Below, piece after piece: positions 8,991 through 14,881 of a DNA stretch of 64,000 nucleotides. Numbering within the stretch: position 1 is the first letter of the stretch; the number at the start of each line of letters is the position of its first letter. Under the pieces are notes generated by a model that had not been told where the DNA came from, did not search any database, and saw nothing but the letters and a program-made list of their open reading frames with translations. A program made the position numbers and the translations under genes. Source of the stretch: a virus; IMG/VR virus record IMGVR_UViG_3300044675_004706, positions 21,653 to 85,652 of that record; one strand, given 5' to 3'.

Positions 8991-9548
8991 ATGAAATACC
9001 TAATATCAGAGGAACAAAATAAATTTTTGAAGGAAGAGTTGGATAAACCAAATTTTAAAAATTTGATTAAGAAATTGTTTGAGAAACAAGTTAGGAAAGG
9101 TGAACAACCACATATTGATAATATGATTATGGATTTCTTTGAAGTTGATGTGTGGGAAAGAGACTTTAATATCCTGATTGAATTGTTAAGGGATTTCTTG
9201 GGTAGGGAACAATCGGTTAAATTGACTGAAGAACTATTACAGAAAACCTTTAAAACAGACCGATATAACTTTTCAGGTGGATACAGTTTTGATTTCAAAG
9301 CTAAAATAATAGACCAAGAAGATGGGGAATATTTTAAAGTAGATGTTTATATTTTACCGGGTGGTGAGGTGGATTTAGTAATGACAGATGAAGGAGTTCG
9401 TGATTTAAAACAAGCTCTTAACGACCAATCTATTGGATTTGAAATTGAAAGTGAAGTGAAGGAAATTATTGATGAAATTTTCACAGAAGAAATTACCTAT
9501 AAGACTGGTGTTGTTGTGGATTTAGAAACACTTATTATTCAGGATTGA
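8991..9548 (+). CDS. tagged hypothetical protein, 185 aa
   Basis: Begins MKYLISEEQNKFLKEELDK, the recurrent tag with an LKE site. The body is acidic with alternating helices and strands and no identified domain. It ends convergently against, and overlaps by 10 bases, the minus-strand gene at 9539-10204. Confidence 0.75.
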   Translation: MKYLISEEQNKFLKEELDKPNFKNLIKKLFEKQVRKGEQPHIDNMIMDFFEVDVWERDFNILIELLRDFLGREQSVKLTEELLQKTFKTDRYNFSGGYSFDFKAKIIDQEDGEYFKVDVYILPGGEVDLVMTDEGVRDLKQALNDQSIGFEIESEVKEIIDEIFTEEITYKTGVVVDLETLIIQD

Positions 9549-10204
9549 GGTAACATATAGTTAGTATTCACCATCCATCCCATCCAGTTAAAATCAACAA
9601 AAGATTTGTTGTTTCTTATATCATCGGTCAGACATTCCCACATTAGCTCATCAATATGGTGGTCAAACTTATCGTGAATTATGTCAAGTATTTCATCTTC
9701 ATCAAATCCATAGTAAACTTCACCATCTAATGTTATTTCCATAGATTTAACTAATAAATTAACGTCTATAACAATCATTTCGGCATCAACTTCAAAATAA
9801 AAATTTTTAGAAAAACGACCTTCAATCGTTATTTTTTTACGTTCATATTGGGAATCTAATTTAAATGGTTTTCCCACAAGACAACTATTAATTTCATTTA
9901 AACTTTTTTGTGGGATATATAAACTATCGCAATCTAAATAATATAAAAATTGTGGAGCGATGTTAACCTCAGGAAAAAATTTTCTTAACGAATGTATTTC
10001 TTCATCAATGTAACCTGAGAGAGCTTCATGGGTGTATGGTAAGTTTTTAGGGTTATCTATTGTATAGACAGGTACTTTTTTGTAATGAAATGATTTTTTT
10101 TCTTCACCTGTTAAACGCAATGTTATACCATCCGCATCAATTACAGATAACATTTTAACAACAGTGTCCATTAATCTTTTTAGTTGTAATTCACTAGTGT
10201 TCAT
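9539..10204 (-). CDS. hypothetical protein, 221 aa
   Basis: A soluble acidic protein without a motif I can name. It is transcribed away from the tRNA island; its upstream region is shared with the divergent tRNA promoter. Confidence 0.65.
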   Translation of the reverse strand: MNTSELQLKRLMDTVVKMLSVIDADGITLRLTGEEKKSFHYKKVPVYTIDNPKNLPYTHEALSGYIDEEIHSLRKFFPEVNIAPQFLYYLDCDSLYIPQKSLNEINSCLVGKPFKLDSQYERKKITIEGRFSKNFYFEVDAEMIVIDVNLLVKSMEITLDGEVYYGFDEDEILDIIHDKFDHHIDELMWECLTDDIRNNKSFVDFNWMGWMVNTNYMLPQS

Positions 10205-10259
10205 ATTATGTAAATAGTAATAATTTTATTTAAAATTTAAAACTAAAATGAAAAAAAAC

Positions 10260-10290
10260 TTGACATAAGAAGAAATTTATATTACTTTTG
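10260..10290 (+). promoter_or_regulatory. promoter of the tRNA operon leader
   Basis: TTGACA at 10260-10265 and TACTTTTG at 10283-10290 are separated by the spacing of the Bacteroidota promoter (TTG, about 20 bases, TAnnTTTG). It reads into the leader peptide and attenuator upstream of the tRNA genes. Confidence 0.75.
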
Positions 10291-10319
10291 TAAAACAATT
10301 GATATTTAATAAGAAAACA

Positions 10320-10433
10320 ATGAAACAGAACTCAACACATAACGTAAGTAATCTCCCGACAAACGTGGGCCAATCATGGTTTACGATTAAGGGGCAGGAT
10401 TGCCGTAAGTTCAGGGTTCTTAATAAGATGTAA
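10320..10433 (+). CDS. 37-aa leader peptide of the tRNA operon (attenuator ORF)
   Basis: A short ATG-to-TAA frame 30 bases after the promoter. It uses 17 of the 20 amino acids, including Trp, Cys, His, Met, Pro and Phe; Ala, Glu and Tyr are absent. Its 3' end (10409-10418, GTTCAGGGTT) is identical to the descending arm of the terminator at 10476-10485. That segment could therefore form an antiterminator with 10457-10466 when ribosomes stall upstream. This is the arrangement of amino-acid-biosynthesis leader peptides. Translation is inferred. Confidence 0.65.
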   Translation: MKQNSTHNVSNLPTNVGQSWFTIKGQDCRKFRVLNKM

Positions 10434-10466
10434 TCGTATCATCAAATATATAAGGAAACCCTGGAC
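10409..10466 (+). promoter_or_regulatory. candidate antiterminator helix
   Basis: GTTCAGGGTT at 10409-10418 is complementary to AACCCTGGAC at 10457-10466, the latter also being the ascending arm of the terminator. The two structures are mutually exclusive. A ribosome completing the leader peptide would cover the first arm and favour termination. Confidence 0.65.
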
Positions 10467-10492
10467 TACAAAAAAGTTCAGGGTTTTTTTTT
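10456..10492 (+). terminator. attenuator terminator upstream of the tRNA genes
   Basis: AAACCCTGGAC (10456-10466) pairs with GTTCAGGGTTT (10476-10486) over 11 base pairs with one G-T pair. A nine-base loop lies between, and the T-run continues to 10492. It lies between the leader peptide and the first tRNA. Confidence 0.85.
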
Positions 10493-10509
10493 GGTTCTTT
10501 GACATATTG
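10493..10509 (+). promoter_or_regulatory. boxA-like sequence before the tRNA cluster
   Basis: GGTTCTTTGACATATTG resembles the boxA antitermination element (TGCTCTTTAACA-type) that precedes stable RNA genes. It sits directly before tRNA-Asn. Confidence 0.4.
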
Positions 10510-10516
10510 GGAAAAT

Positions 10517-10588
10517 GGTGATGTAGCTCAGAGGTGGAGCATCTGACTGTTAATCAGAGGGTCGGGATTTCGAAATTCCCCATCACCG
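10517..10588 (+). tRNA. tRNA-Asn(GTT)
   Basis: Acceptor GGTGATG/CATCACC; anticodon arm CTGACTGTTAATCAG with loop CTGTTAA. First tRNA of the island. Confidence 0.92.
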
Positions 10589-10598
10589 CAAAAATAAT

Positions 10599-10673
10599 GA
10601 CTTCGTAGCTCAGCAGGTTTAGAGCACCTCACTTTTAATGAGGGAGTCGTGGGTTCGAGTCCCACCGGGGTCA
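10599..10673 (+). tRNA. tRNA-Lys(TTT)
   Basis: Acceptor GACTTCG/CGGGGTC with two G-T pairs; anticodon loop CTTTTAA; T arm TGGGTTCGAGTCCCA. Confidence 0.92.
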
Positions 10674-10680
10674 CTTAAAC

Positions 10681-10751
10681 ACGTCAGTGGTGAAATGGTA
10701 TCATCACGGTCTCCAAAACCGTTGTTTGGGGTTCGAGTCCCTACTGTCGTG
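10681..10751 (+). tRNA. tRNA-Trp(CCA)
   Basis: Anticodon arm ACGGT-CTCCAAA-ACCGT; T arm GGGGTTCGAGTCCC. The acceptor ACGTCAG/CTGTCGT has one T-T mismatch. Confidence 0.88.
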
Positions 10752-10757
10752 CAACAA

Positions 10758-10831
10758 GCCTCCATAGCTCAGCAGGTCAGAGCGACTGATTTGTAATCAG
10801 TAGGTCGTTGGTTCGATTCCGACTGGAGGCT
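10758..10831 (+). tRNA. tRNA-Thr(TGT)
   Basis: Acceptor GCCTCCA/TGGAGGC; anticodon loop TTTGTAA on stem ACTGA/TCAGT. Confidence 0.92.
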
Positions 10832-10838
10832 CTAATAT

Positions 10839-10913
10839 TCTCACGTAGCTCAGTTGGCTTAGAGCATTTGTCTGATACACAAAAGGTCGTTGGTTCGATT
10901 CCAACCGTGAGAA
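10839..10913 (+). tRNA. tRNA-Ile(GAT)
   Basis: Acceptor TCTCACG/CGTGAGA; anticodon arm TTTGT-CTGATAC-ACAAA. Confidence 0.92.
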
Positions 10914-10920
10914 CTTAATT

Positions 10921-10995
<75 letters not shown>

Positions 10996-11002
10996 CTATA
11001 AT

Positions 11003-11075
11003 GGTACCATAGCTCAGTTGGTAGAGCAAAGGACTGAAAATCCTTGTGTCGGTGGTTCGAATCCACCTGGTACCA
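11003..11075 (+). tRNA. tRNA-Phe(GAA), first copy
   Basis: Acceptor GGTACCA/TGGTACC; anticodon arm AAGGA-CTGAAAA-TCCTT. A second Phe(GAA) gene is at 15964-16039. Confidence 0.92.
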
Positions 11076-11159
11076 CGAGGTTCTGAATTAACAGGACAAC
11101 CCCCCACCTCCGATATGGCAGTCGGTCCGTTAATCCGACGAAGATGGGGTTTTTTATAA
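11076..11159 (+). other. structured spacer, terminator-like hairpin between tRNAs
   Basis: AACCCC near 11098 can pair with GGGGTT at about 11146-11152, just before a T-run. Two smaller hairpins (CCGATATGGCAGTCGG and GTCCGTTAATCCGAC) lie inside. It may terminate or process the upstream tRNA transcript. Confidence 0.45.
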
Positions 11160-11232
11160 GCGGGTTTCGTATAACGGCTCATTATGTCACTCTTCCAAAG
11201 TGAAGACGGGGTTTCGATTACCCCAACCCGCT
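11160..11232 (+). tRNA. tRNA-Gly(TCC)
   Basis: Acceptor GCGGGTT/AACCCGC; anticodon arm TCACT-CTTCCAA-AGTGA; T arm GGGGTTTCGATTACCCC. Confidence 0.9.
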
Positions 11233-11310
11233 CCTGGTGTCTCGGTAAGCTCTGACGAAAGTCAACTACGAGGTCTCGGTGGACAGAAGGCCTCTGATTC
11301 CACCCACTTT
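11233..11310 (+). other. structured spacer between tRNA-Gly and tRNA-Asp
   Basis: About 78 bases with a TGAC-GAAA-GTCA tetraloop hairpin and a CAGA/TCTG hairpin. No complete tRNA cloverleaf can be drawn; it could be a decayed tRNA or a processing element. Confidence 0.35.
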
Positions 11311-11386
11311 GGCTCCATGGTTGAATGGCTACAATGCCGGCTTGTCACGCCGTGTGGTACGGGTTCGAATCCCGTTGGAGCCGCCA
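11311..11386 (+). tRNA. tRNA-Asp(GTC) with encoded CCA
   Basis: Acceptor GGCTCCA/TGGAGCC; anticodon arm CGGC-TTGTCAC-GCCG. CCA follows the discriminator directly, unlike most tRNAs here. Confidence 0.88.
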
Positions 11387-11389
11387 AAG

Positions 11390-11441
11390 AGGAGTAACTT
11401 GCGTAGGTGCCTCAGGGGACTGCAGCCCCACTACGCTCCAT
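11390..11441 (+). other. tRNA-like hairpin element
   Basis: GGAG/CTCC encloses GCGTAG (11401-11406)/CTACGC (11431-11436), which encloses GGGG/CCCC around ACTGCAG. It resembles an acceptor plus anticodon arm without a T arm. A decayed tRNA or a regulatory hairpin is possible. Confidence 0.35.
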
Positions 11442-11443
11442 AT

Positions 11444-11514
11444 TGTCCTGTAGTGAAATGGCATCACACAACACTTTGACTGTTGTATTTCTGGTTCGAG
11501 TCCAGACGGGACAA
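11444..11514 (+). tRNA. tRNA-Gln(TTG)
   Basis: Acceptor TGTCCTG/CGGGACA; anticodon arm CAACA-CTTTGAC-TGTTG; T arm CTGGTTCGAGTCCAG. Confidence 0.9.
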
Positions 11515-11543
11515 CTTTTTTTGTTTTATTAATAAACTTGTCT

Positions 11544-11551
11544 TATCTTTG
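11544..11551 (+). promoter_or_regulatory. -7 promoter element TATCTTTG
   Basis: Four bases before the ATG at 11556, with a TTTG about 20 bases upstream. Confidence 0.65.
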
Positions 11552-11555
11552 TATT

Positions 11556-11975
11556 ATGGAAAAAGAATTTGTTACATACGAAATTGCTTCGGAACTCAAG
11601 AATCTTGGATTTAACGAGCGTTGTTATGGATGTTTCAGTCATTTGGACAACAGGGAGTTACGGACAAGTAGAGTATACACCAACGGAGTGTCTGAAAATA
11701 TTGCAGCGCCAATCTTCTCACAGGCATTTAGATGGTTTGAAGAGAATTATTCATATTTTGTGGATATTAAAACTGACACCACACCAAATGAGATTTTGGG
11801 ATTTGACTATACGATTAAGAGTTGGAAGTTTCCACCGATGTATTTTGATTTCTTCAAAGATAAGAGAGAAGGAAACATTGCGGTAATCAAGAAGATGATT
11901 GAGATGGTGAAGAAAGAGAAACAAAAGGAAGCTCTTATTGAGTTGATGGATAATGATAAAGATTTAGATAAATAA
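11556..11975 (+). CDS. conserved phage-type hypothetical protein, 139 aa
   Basis: The ATG at 11556 (MEKEFVTYEIASELKNLGF) follows a promoter and is preferred over the upstream non-ATG extension. Proteins with this type of start are common hypotheticals in Bacteroidota phages and prophages. The basic C-terminal helix is followed by an acidic tail. Function unknown; probably cotranscribed with the next gene one base downstream. Confidence 0.8.
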   Translation: MEKEFVTYEIASELKNLGFNERCYGCFSHLDNRELRTSRVYTNGVSENIAAPIFSQAFRWFEENYSYFVDIKTDTTPNEILGFDYTIKSWKFPPMYFDFFKDKREGNIAVIKKMIEMVKKEKQKEALIELMDNDKDLDK

Positions 11976-11976
11976 T

Positions 11977-12282
11977 ATGACACAGAAACAACAAGATGCT
12001 ATTGATAGCATAATGGACTACTTCAAGTTTGAACAAGTCCGAAAAGTAATGGAAGTATTGAATTGGGAGTGGGCGGCTTCTGACGAAGGTATTCCAACTG
12101 TTCCTGAATTGAGACAAGAAGCGAGACGATTATTAAAGATGGCGTTTAAAGAAAAAACAGATGTATCAACAGGTGGGTTCCACGTAAGATATGAATCGGA
12201 CGATGATGGTTGCGAGTTTATTCAATTAATCTTTGCGGTTGAAGAATGGTATGAAGATGTGGAAAAAGATTTGGTAGATTGA
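11977..12282 (+). CDS. hypothetical protein, 101 aa
   Basis: A soluble acidic protein starting MTQKQQDAIDSIMDYFKFEQ with Trp-rich segments (NWEWAASDEG). No named domain. It lies between two halves of the tRNA island. Confidence 0.75.
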   Translation: MTQKQQDAIDSIMDYFKFEQVRKVMEVLNWEWAASDEGIPTVPELRQEARRLLKMAFKEKTDVSTGGFHVRYESDDDGCEFIQLIFAVEEWYEDVEKDLVD

Positions 12283-12293
12283 AAAACTTACCA

Positions 12294-12301
12294 TATCTTT
12301 G
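12294..12301 (+). promoter_or_regulatory. -7 promoter element TATCTTTG before a tRNA-like element
   Basis: It ends four bases before the first base of the tRNA-like element at 12306, so that element should be the 5' end of a transcript. Confidence 0.6.
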
Positions 12302-12305
12302 TCGG

Positions 12306-12420
12306 AGTCAGGTGGGTGTAATGAGGGACGGTCCCAAATCCATAGAGCTAGTGGTTCTCGACACTTGGAGATTCCATTAGAAGTAAGGTTACTTATCCGG
12401 TTCGAGTCCGGCCCTGACTA
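12306..12420 (+). tRNA. hairpin-enlarged tRNA-like element, possibly Arg(TCT)
   Basis: 115 bases. The acceptor AGTCAGG/CCTGACT and T arm CCGG-TTCGAGT-CCGG are intact. Between them lie extra hairpins: GGGAC/GTCCC, TGGA/TCCA and AAGTAA/TTACTT. AGTG-GTTCTCGA-CACT could be an anticodon arm with an 8-base loop holding TCT. It may be a functional tRNA with insertions or a decayed one. Confidence 0.5.
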
Positions 12421-12616
12421 CAAACGTGTTGTTCCCTTGAGAAAGGAGGTATTGATAAAAAAGGAAGTTGTTAAAAGTAACAATATGCTTACAACACAGA
12501 GGACTTCTCATCCTCAACTATTAGTGAACTTTGGTACCCGTACTGAGGACGTGGGGCTAAGTAAGATACAATTCCGTCATGCAGGGAGTAGAATGCTAAA
12601 GAGCTAATAGTAAAAT
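12421..12616 (+). ncRNA. hairpin-rich non-coding spacer
   Basis: No frame is credible. GTGTTGT near 12425 can pair with ACAACAC near 12493, enclosing TTGTT/AACAA. Its texture matches the structured RNA at 1-735. It probably sits within the same transcript as the flanking tRNA-like elements. Confidence 0.4.
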
Positions 12617-12683
12617 AGTCAGGTAACTCAATTGGCAGAGCTCCTAACAAGGAAGATTGCAGGTTCGAATCCTGTTCTGACTA
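12617..12683 (+). tRNA. tRNA-like element with short anticodon arm
   Basis: 67 bases. Acceptor AGTCAGG/TCTGACT, normal D arm (ACTCAATTGGCAGAGC) and T arm GCAGGTTCGAATCCTGT. The anticodon arm is only TCCT-AACA-AGGA, about five bases short of canonical, so no anticodon can be assigned. Confidence 0.5.
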
Positions 12684-12901
12684 CACGTTCTGACTAATCA
12701 TCAGATAGTATGTCCCATACGATGAGAAATGGTATGATAACCATAGGGAAGAGTTGAAGGTTTGTATATATATTACCTTCTAGTTGACTACTAAGGTCGG
12801 TAAAACCCATCACGAAGGGGAGCAAGACAGTTTATTCCTAACTCAGCAATGAGGACAGCCATAACACCTGTAAGTTGGATAGATAAGGGTGTTTTAACAT
12901 A
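12684..12901 (+). ncRNA. hairpin-rich non-coding spacer
   Basis: Contains GTATG/CATAC, ATGGT/ACCAT, AAGGT/ACCTT and AACACC/GGTGTT hairpins in about 215 bases and no coding frame. Either an unrecognised structured RNA or expanded inter-tRNA spacer. Confidence 0.4.
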
Positions 12902-12982
12902 GGTCAGGTGGCGAATGGTAACGCAGCTCGCGGTGTACACTATAAAGGGGTGACAATGCAGGTTCAAATCCTGTCCTGACTG
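12902..12982 (+). tRNA. tRNA-like element, anticodon uncertain
   Basis: 81 bases with acceptor GGTCAGG/CCTGACT, D arm GCG/CGC around AATGGTAA, and T arm GCAGG-TTCAAAT-CCTGT. The central 33 bases contain GTGTACAC and do not form a standard anticodon arm. Confidence 0.5.
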
Positions 12983-12997
12983 CAAGATTAAATAAGA

Positions 12998-13102
12998 ATG
13001 ACACAGGAACAAATAAAGAATTGGATAGATAGGTGGTCGAAACTAAAACCATCTCCACAAAGAGATATGGTAATTAAGATTTGGTCTAGATTATTGAAAT
13101 AA
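12998..13102 (+). CDS. small basic ORF, 34 aa
   Basis: MTQEQIKNWIDRW followed by a basic tail ending WSRLLK. It lies between two tRNA-like elements and begins like the 101-aa protein at 11977. Whether it is translated is unknown. Confidence 0.4.
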   Translation: MTQEQIKNWIDRWSKLKPSPQRDMVIKIWSRLLK

Positions 13103-13107
13103 AATAT

Positions 13108-13296
13108 AGTCAGGTGGCGGAATGTTAACAACCCCGTTCTAGATGTAAAAACAATGTGGTTAGAATCCACTACGGGGTCAATGTTAACTTGGTAGACGCA
13201 ACAAGTAAGTTAGTAGGATTAAGTTGTTTCTATGATACTCTTAATTCCGAGATGTAAGGGAAATACATCATACAGGTTCGAATCCTGTTCTGATTG
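13108..13296 (+). tRNA. very large tRNA-Leu-like element (189 nt) with D-loop insertion
   Basis: Acceptor AGTCAGG/TCTGATT, a Leu-type D region (TGGCGGAAT ... TTGGTAGACGC) and T arm ACAGGTTCGAATCCTGT. The D loop is split by a 59-base insertion (separate entry). The candidate anticodon arm AACAA/TTGTT has a 19-base loop, and the variable region carries GATGTA/TACATC. Whether it matures to a tRNA is uncertain. Confidence 0.5.
13130..13188 (+). mobile_element. 59-bp hairpin insertion with 9-bp direct repeats
   Basis: AATGTTAAC at 13121-13129 is repeated exactly at 13180-13188. The intervening segment has terminal inverted repeats ACCCCGT/ACGGGGT and, inside, GTGG-TTAGAAT-CCAC, which looks like a T arm. 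It resembles a tiny MITE-like insertion with target duplication, or a nested mini-tRNA. Confidence 0.45.
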
Positions 13297-13560
13297 CAAT
13301 GAGTAAGAGATACTCGGCAAGATTGGCTACATTCTTTAAAAAAGTAGTGGTAGTAAAAAGCCCCCGACCTTAATGGGGAATCGATTCGGGTTAAAGTGAA
13401 GCATATCCGCAGCTCCGACGTATAGGATTGACAGGTTTTTATGTGGTAAGACACTAATGAAAAAGCTAGGTCTGGCGTCGAACCCAGAATAGTGATGGTT
13501 CTCGAAACAGTCAGAGTAACCCGTTAAAATCTACTCACTGTAATCTCAGGTGGGGAACTT
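13297..13560 (+). other. non-coding region with tRNA fragments
   Basis: Contains a T-arm-like TCTGG-CGTCGAAC-CCAGA flanked by CACTA/TAGTG, and a possible 24-codon frame at 13299-13373. No complete RNA gene can be drawn. Confidence 0.35.
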
Positions 13561-13647
13561 GGAAGAGTAAAGCGTAATTGGTATCGCCCCGGTCTTGAAA
13601 ACCGGTATCGGGAAACTGATGTGTAGGTTCGAGTCCTATCTCTTCCG
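13561..13647 (+). tRNA. tRNA-Ser(TGA)
   Basis: Acceptor GGAAGAG/CTCTTCC; anticodon arm CCGGT-CTTGAAA-ACCGG; long variable arm as expected for Ser. Confidence 0.9.
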
Positions 13648-13654
13648 CTTATTT

Positions 13655-13737
13655 ACCCCCTTGCTGGAACTGGTAGTCAGAGTTGTCTTAGAAACAATTG
13701 TCTTAAAGACGTGTAGGTTCGAGTCCTACAGGGGGTA
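13655..13737 (+). tRNA. tRNA-Leu(TAG)
   Basis: Acceptor ACCCCCT/AGGGGGT; anticodon arm GTTGT-CTTAGAA-ACAAT; variable arm TGTCTTAAAGACG. Confidence 0.9.
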
Positions 13738-13744
13738 CTACACG

Positions 13745-13818
13745 GTGTCTATTGACAAGAGGTTTAAGTCGCCTGATTGTGGTTCAGGTCATCGCGGGTT
13801 CGAATCCCGCTAGACACA
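13745..13818 (+). tRNA. tRNA-His(GTG)
   Basis: Acceptor GTGTCTA/TAGACAC; anticodon arm CCTGA-TTGTGGT-TCAGG; a G precedes position 1 as expected for His. Confidence 0.92.
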
Positions 13819-13822
13819 CATT

Positions 13823-13910
13823 GGAGAGTAAAGGAGGGAAATGGTGTCCCCGACTGTTTGCTAAACAGTAACCCATTAAGTTGGGCACAGTTCGAGTCTG
13901 TTGCTCTCCT
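13823..13910 (+). tRNA. tRNA-Ser(GCT)
   Basis: Acceptor GGAGAG/CTCTCC; anticodon arm ACTGT-TTGCTAA-ACAGT; variable arm CCCATTAAGTTGGG. Confidence 0.9.
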
Positions 13911-13937
13911 CTTGACTTTTTTGGTATTAAATTATAA

Positions 13938-14025
13938 GTGTTCGTGGGTGAGTGGTTGAAACCGCCAATCTGCAAAATTGGTTTTGTTAATAGCAACATC
14001 GTCAGTTCGAATCTGACCGAACACT
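13938..14025 (+). tRNA. tRNA-Cys(GCA) with long variable arm
   Basis: Acceptor GTGTTCG/CGAACAC; anticodon arm CCAAT-CTGCAAA-ATTGG. The variable region is long and can form TGTT/AACA, which is unusual for tRNA-Cys. Confidence 0.85.
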
Positions 14026-14073
14026 CAATTAAGTTCAACTATGAAAAAAACTCATTTTCATATATTTATAGAT

Positions 14074-14847
14074 ATGAAATGGACTAAACAAAATGATAAT
14101 ACCTTAAAGGAGTTAATCCAAGAAGGTAAAACACACAAAGAAATATCTATAATTTTTGGCGTGTCAAAAAAAACAATTAACAATCGTTGTTTTAGGTTAA
14201 AATTAAAATCACAATTACCATCTAAAAGTCATAAACAAAGTTGTAAGTATTGTGGTGATGAATTTGTTTCATATATTAGTGAAGAAAGATTTTTTTGTTC
14301 TTTAAATTGTTCAGCTTCTTATAATAATTTACAAAGAAATGGGTTGACAGAAGATGTTAAGAATAAAATAAGTCAATCATTAAAAAAACACTATGGGCCG
14401 GTAAAAGAAAAAAATAAAAAATGTCGTTCTTGTAATCTTGAAAAAAAAATACCAAAATATAAAATAACTTGTGATGATTGTAGATACCAATATTATAAGT
14501 TTTATAGACCGTCTTGTGAATTTGACTTTGACTTCAAAACTTTTGAAGCAGAATTTAACACCACTGATTTAAAAAAATTAGGATGGTATAGTCCTTCAAA
14601 TAAAGGTAATAATTTAAATGGGGTCAGTAAGGACCATATGTATTCAGTTAAAGAAGGTTTCATTAATAAAATAGACCCTGAAATAATAAAACATCCGGCA
14701 AACTGTCAATTATTAAAGTATTCTGAAAATAGTGTAAAAAAAACATCTTGCTCAATTACTATTGATGAACTTATTTCAAGGATAAAAGAATGGAATGATA
14801 AATTTAATAAAGATAATTCTTCCAACTCCGACCTCAATTTTTTTTGA
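14074..14847 (+). CDS. HNH homing endonuclease with N-terminal HTH
   Basis: I prefer the ATG at 14074 (MKWTKQNDNTLKELIQEGKT), which starts the helix-turn-helix; an in-frame ATG at 14041 would add 11 residues. After the HTH come two Cys-rich zinc knuckles (CKYCGDEF ... CSLNC and CRSCNLEKK ... CDDC). The C-terminal nuclease core has NGVSKDHMYSVKEGF and HPANCQLL, the H-N-N pattern of phage HNH enzymes. It lies directly after tRNA-Cys, a common homing location. Confidence 0.85.
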   Translation: MKWTKQNDNTLKELIQEGKTHKEISIIFGVSKKTINNRCFRLKLKSQLPSKSHKQSCKYCGDEFVSYISEERFFCSLNCSASYNNLQRNGLTEDVKNKISQSLKKHYGPVKEKNKKCRSCNLEKKIPKYKITCDDCRYQYYKFYRPSCEFDFDFKTFEAEFNTTDLKKLGWYSPSNKGNNLNGVSKDHMYSVKEGFINKIDPEIIKHPANCQLLKYSENSVKKTSCSITIDELISRIKEWNDKFNKDNSSNSDLNFF

Positions 14848-14881
14848 CTTTACAAAGTCTAATGTGTATTATTGATTTCGT

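Noticed and set aside
12299-12607. Plus-strand open frame through the 12306 tRNA-like element
   Set aside because: It covers acceptor and T arms of a tRNA-like element and has no codon pattern or start context.
13360-13560. tmRNA
   Set aside because: GATTGACAGG and a T-arm-like hairpin are present, but there is no GGGG ... TTCGAC start, no tag frame ending in ALAA and no matching acceptor ends.
13595-14038. Short open frames on both strands over tRNA-Ser, Leu, His, Ser and Cys
   Set aside because: They coincide with complete tRNA cloverleafs and are not credible proteins.
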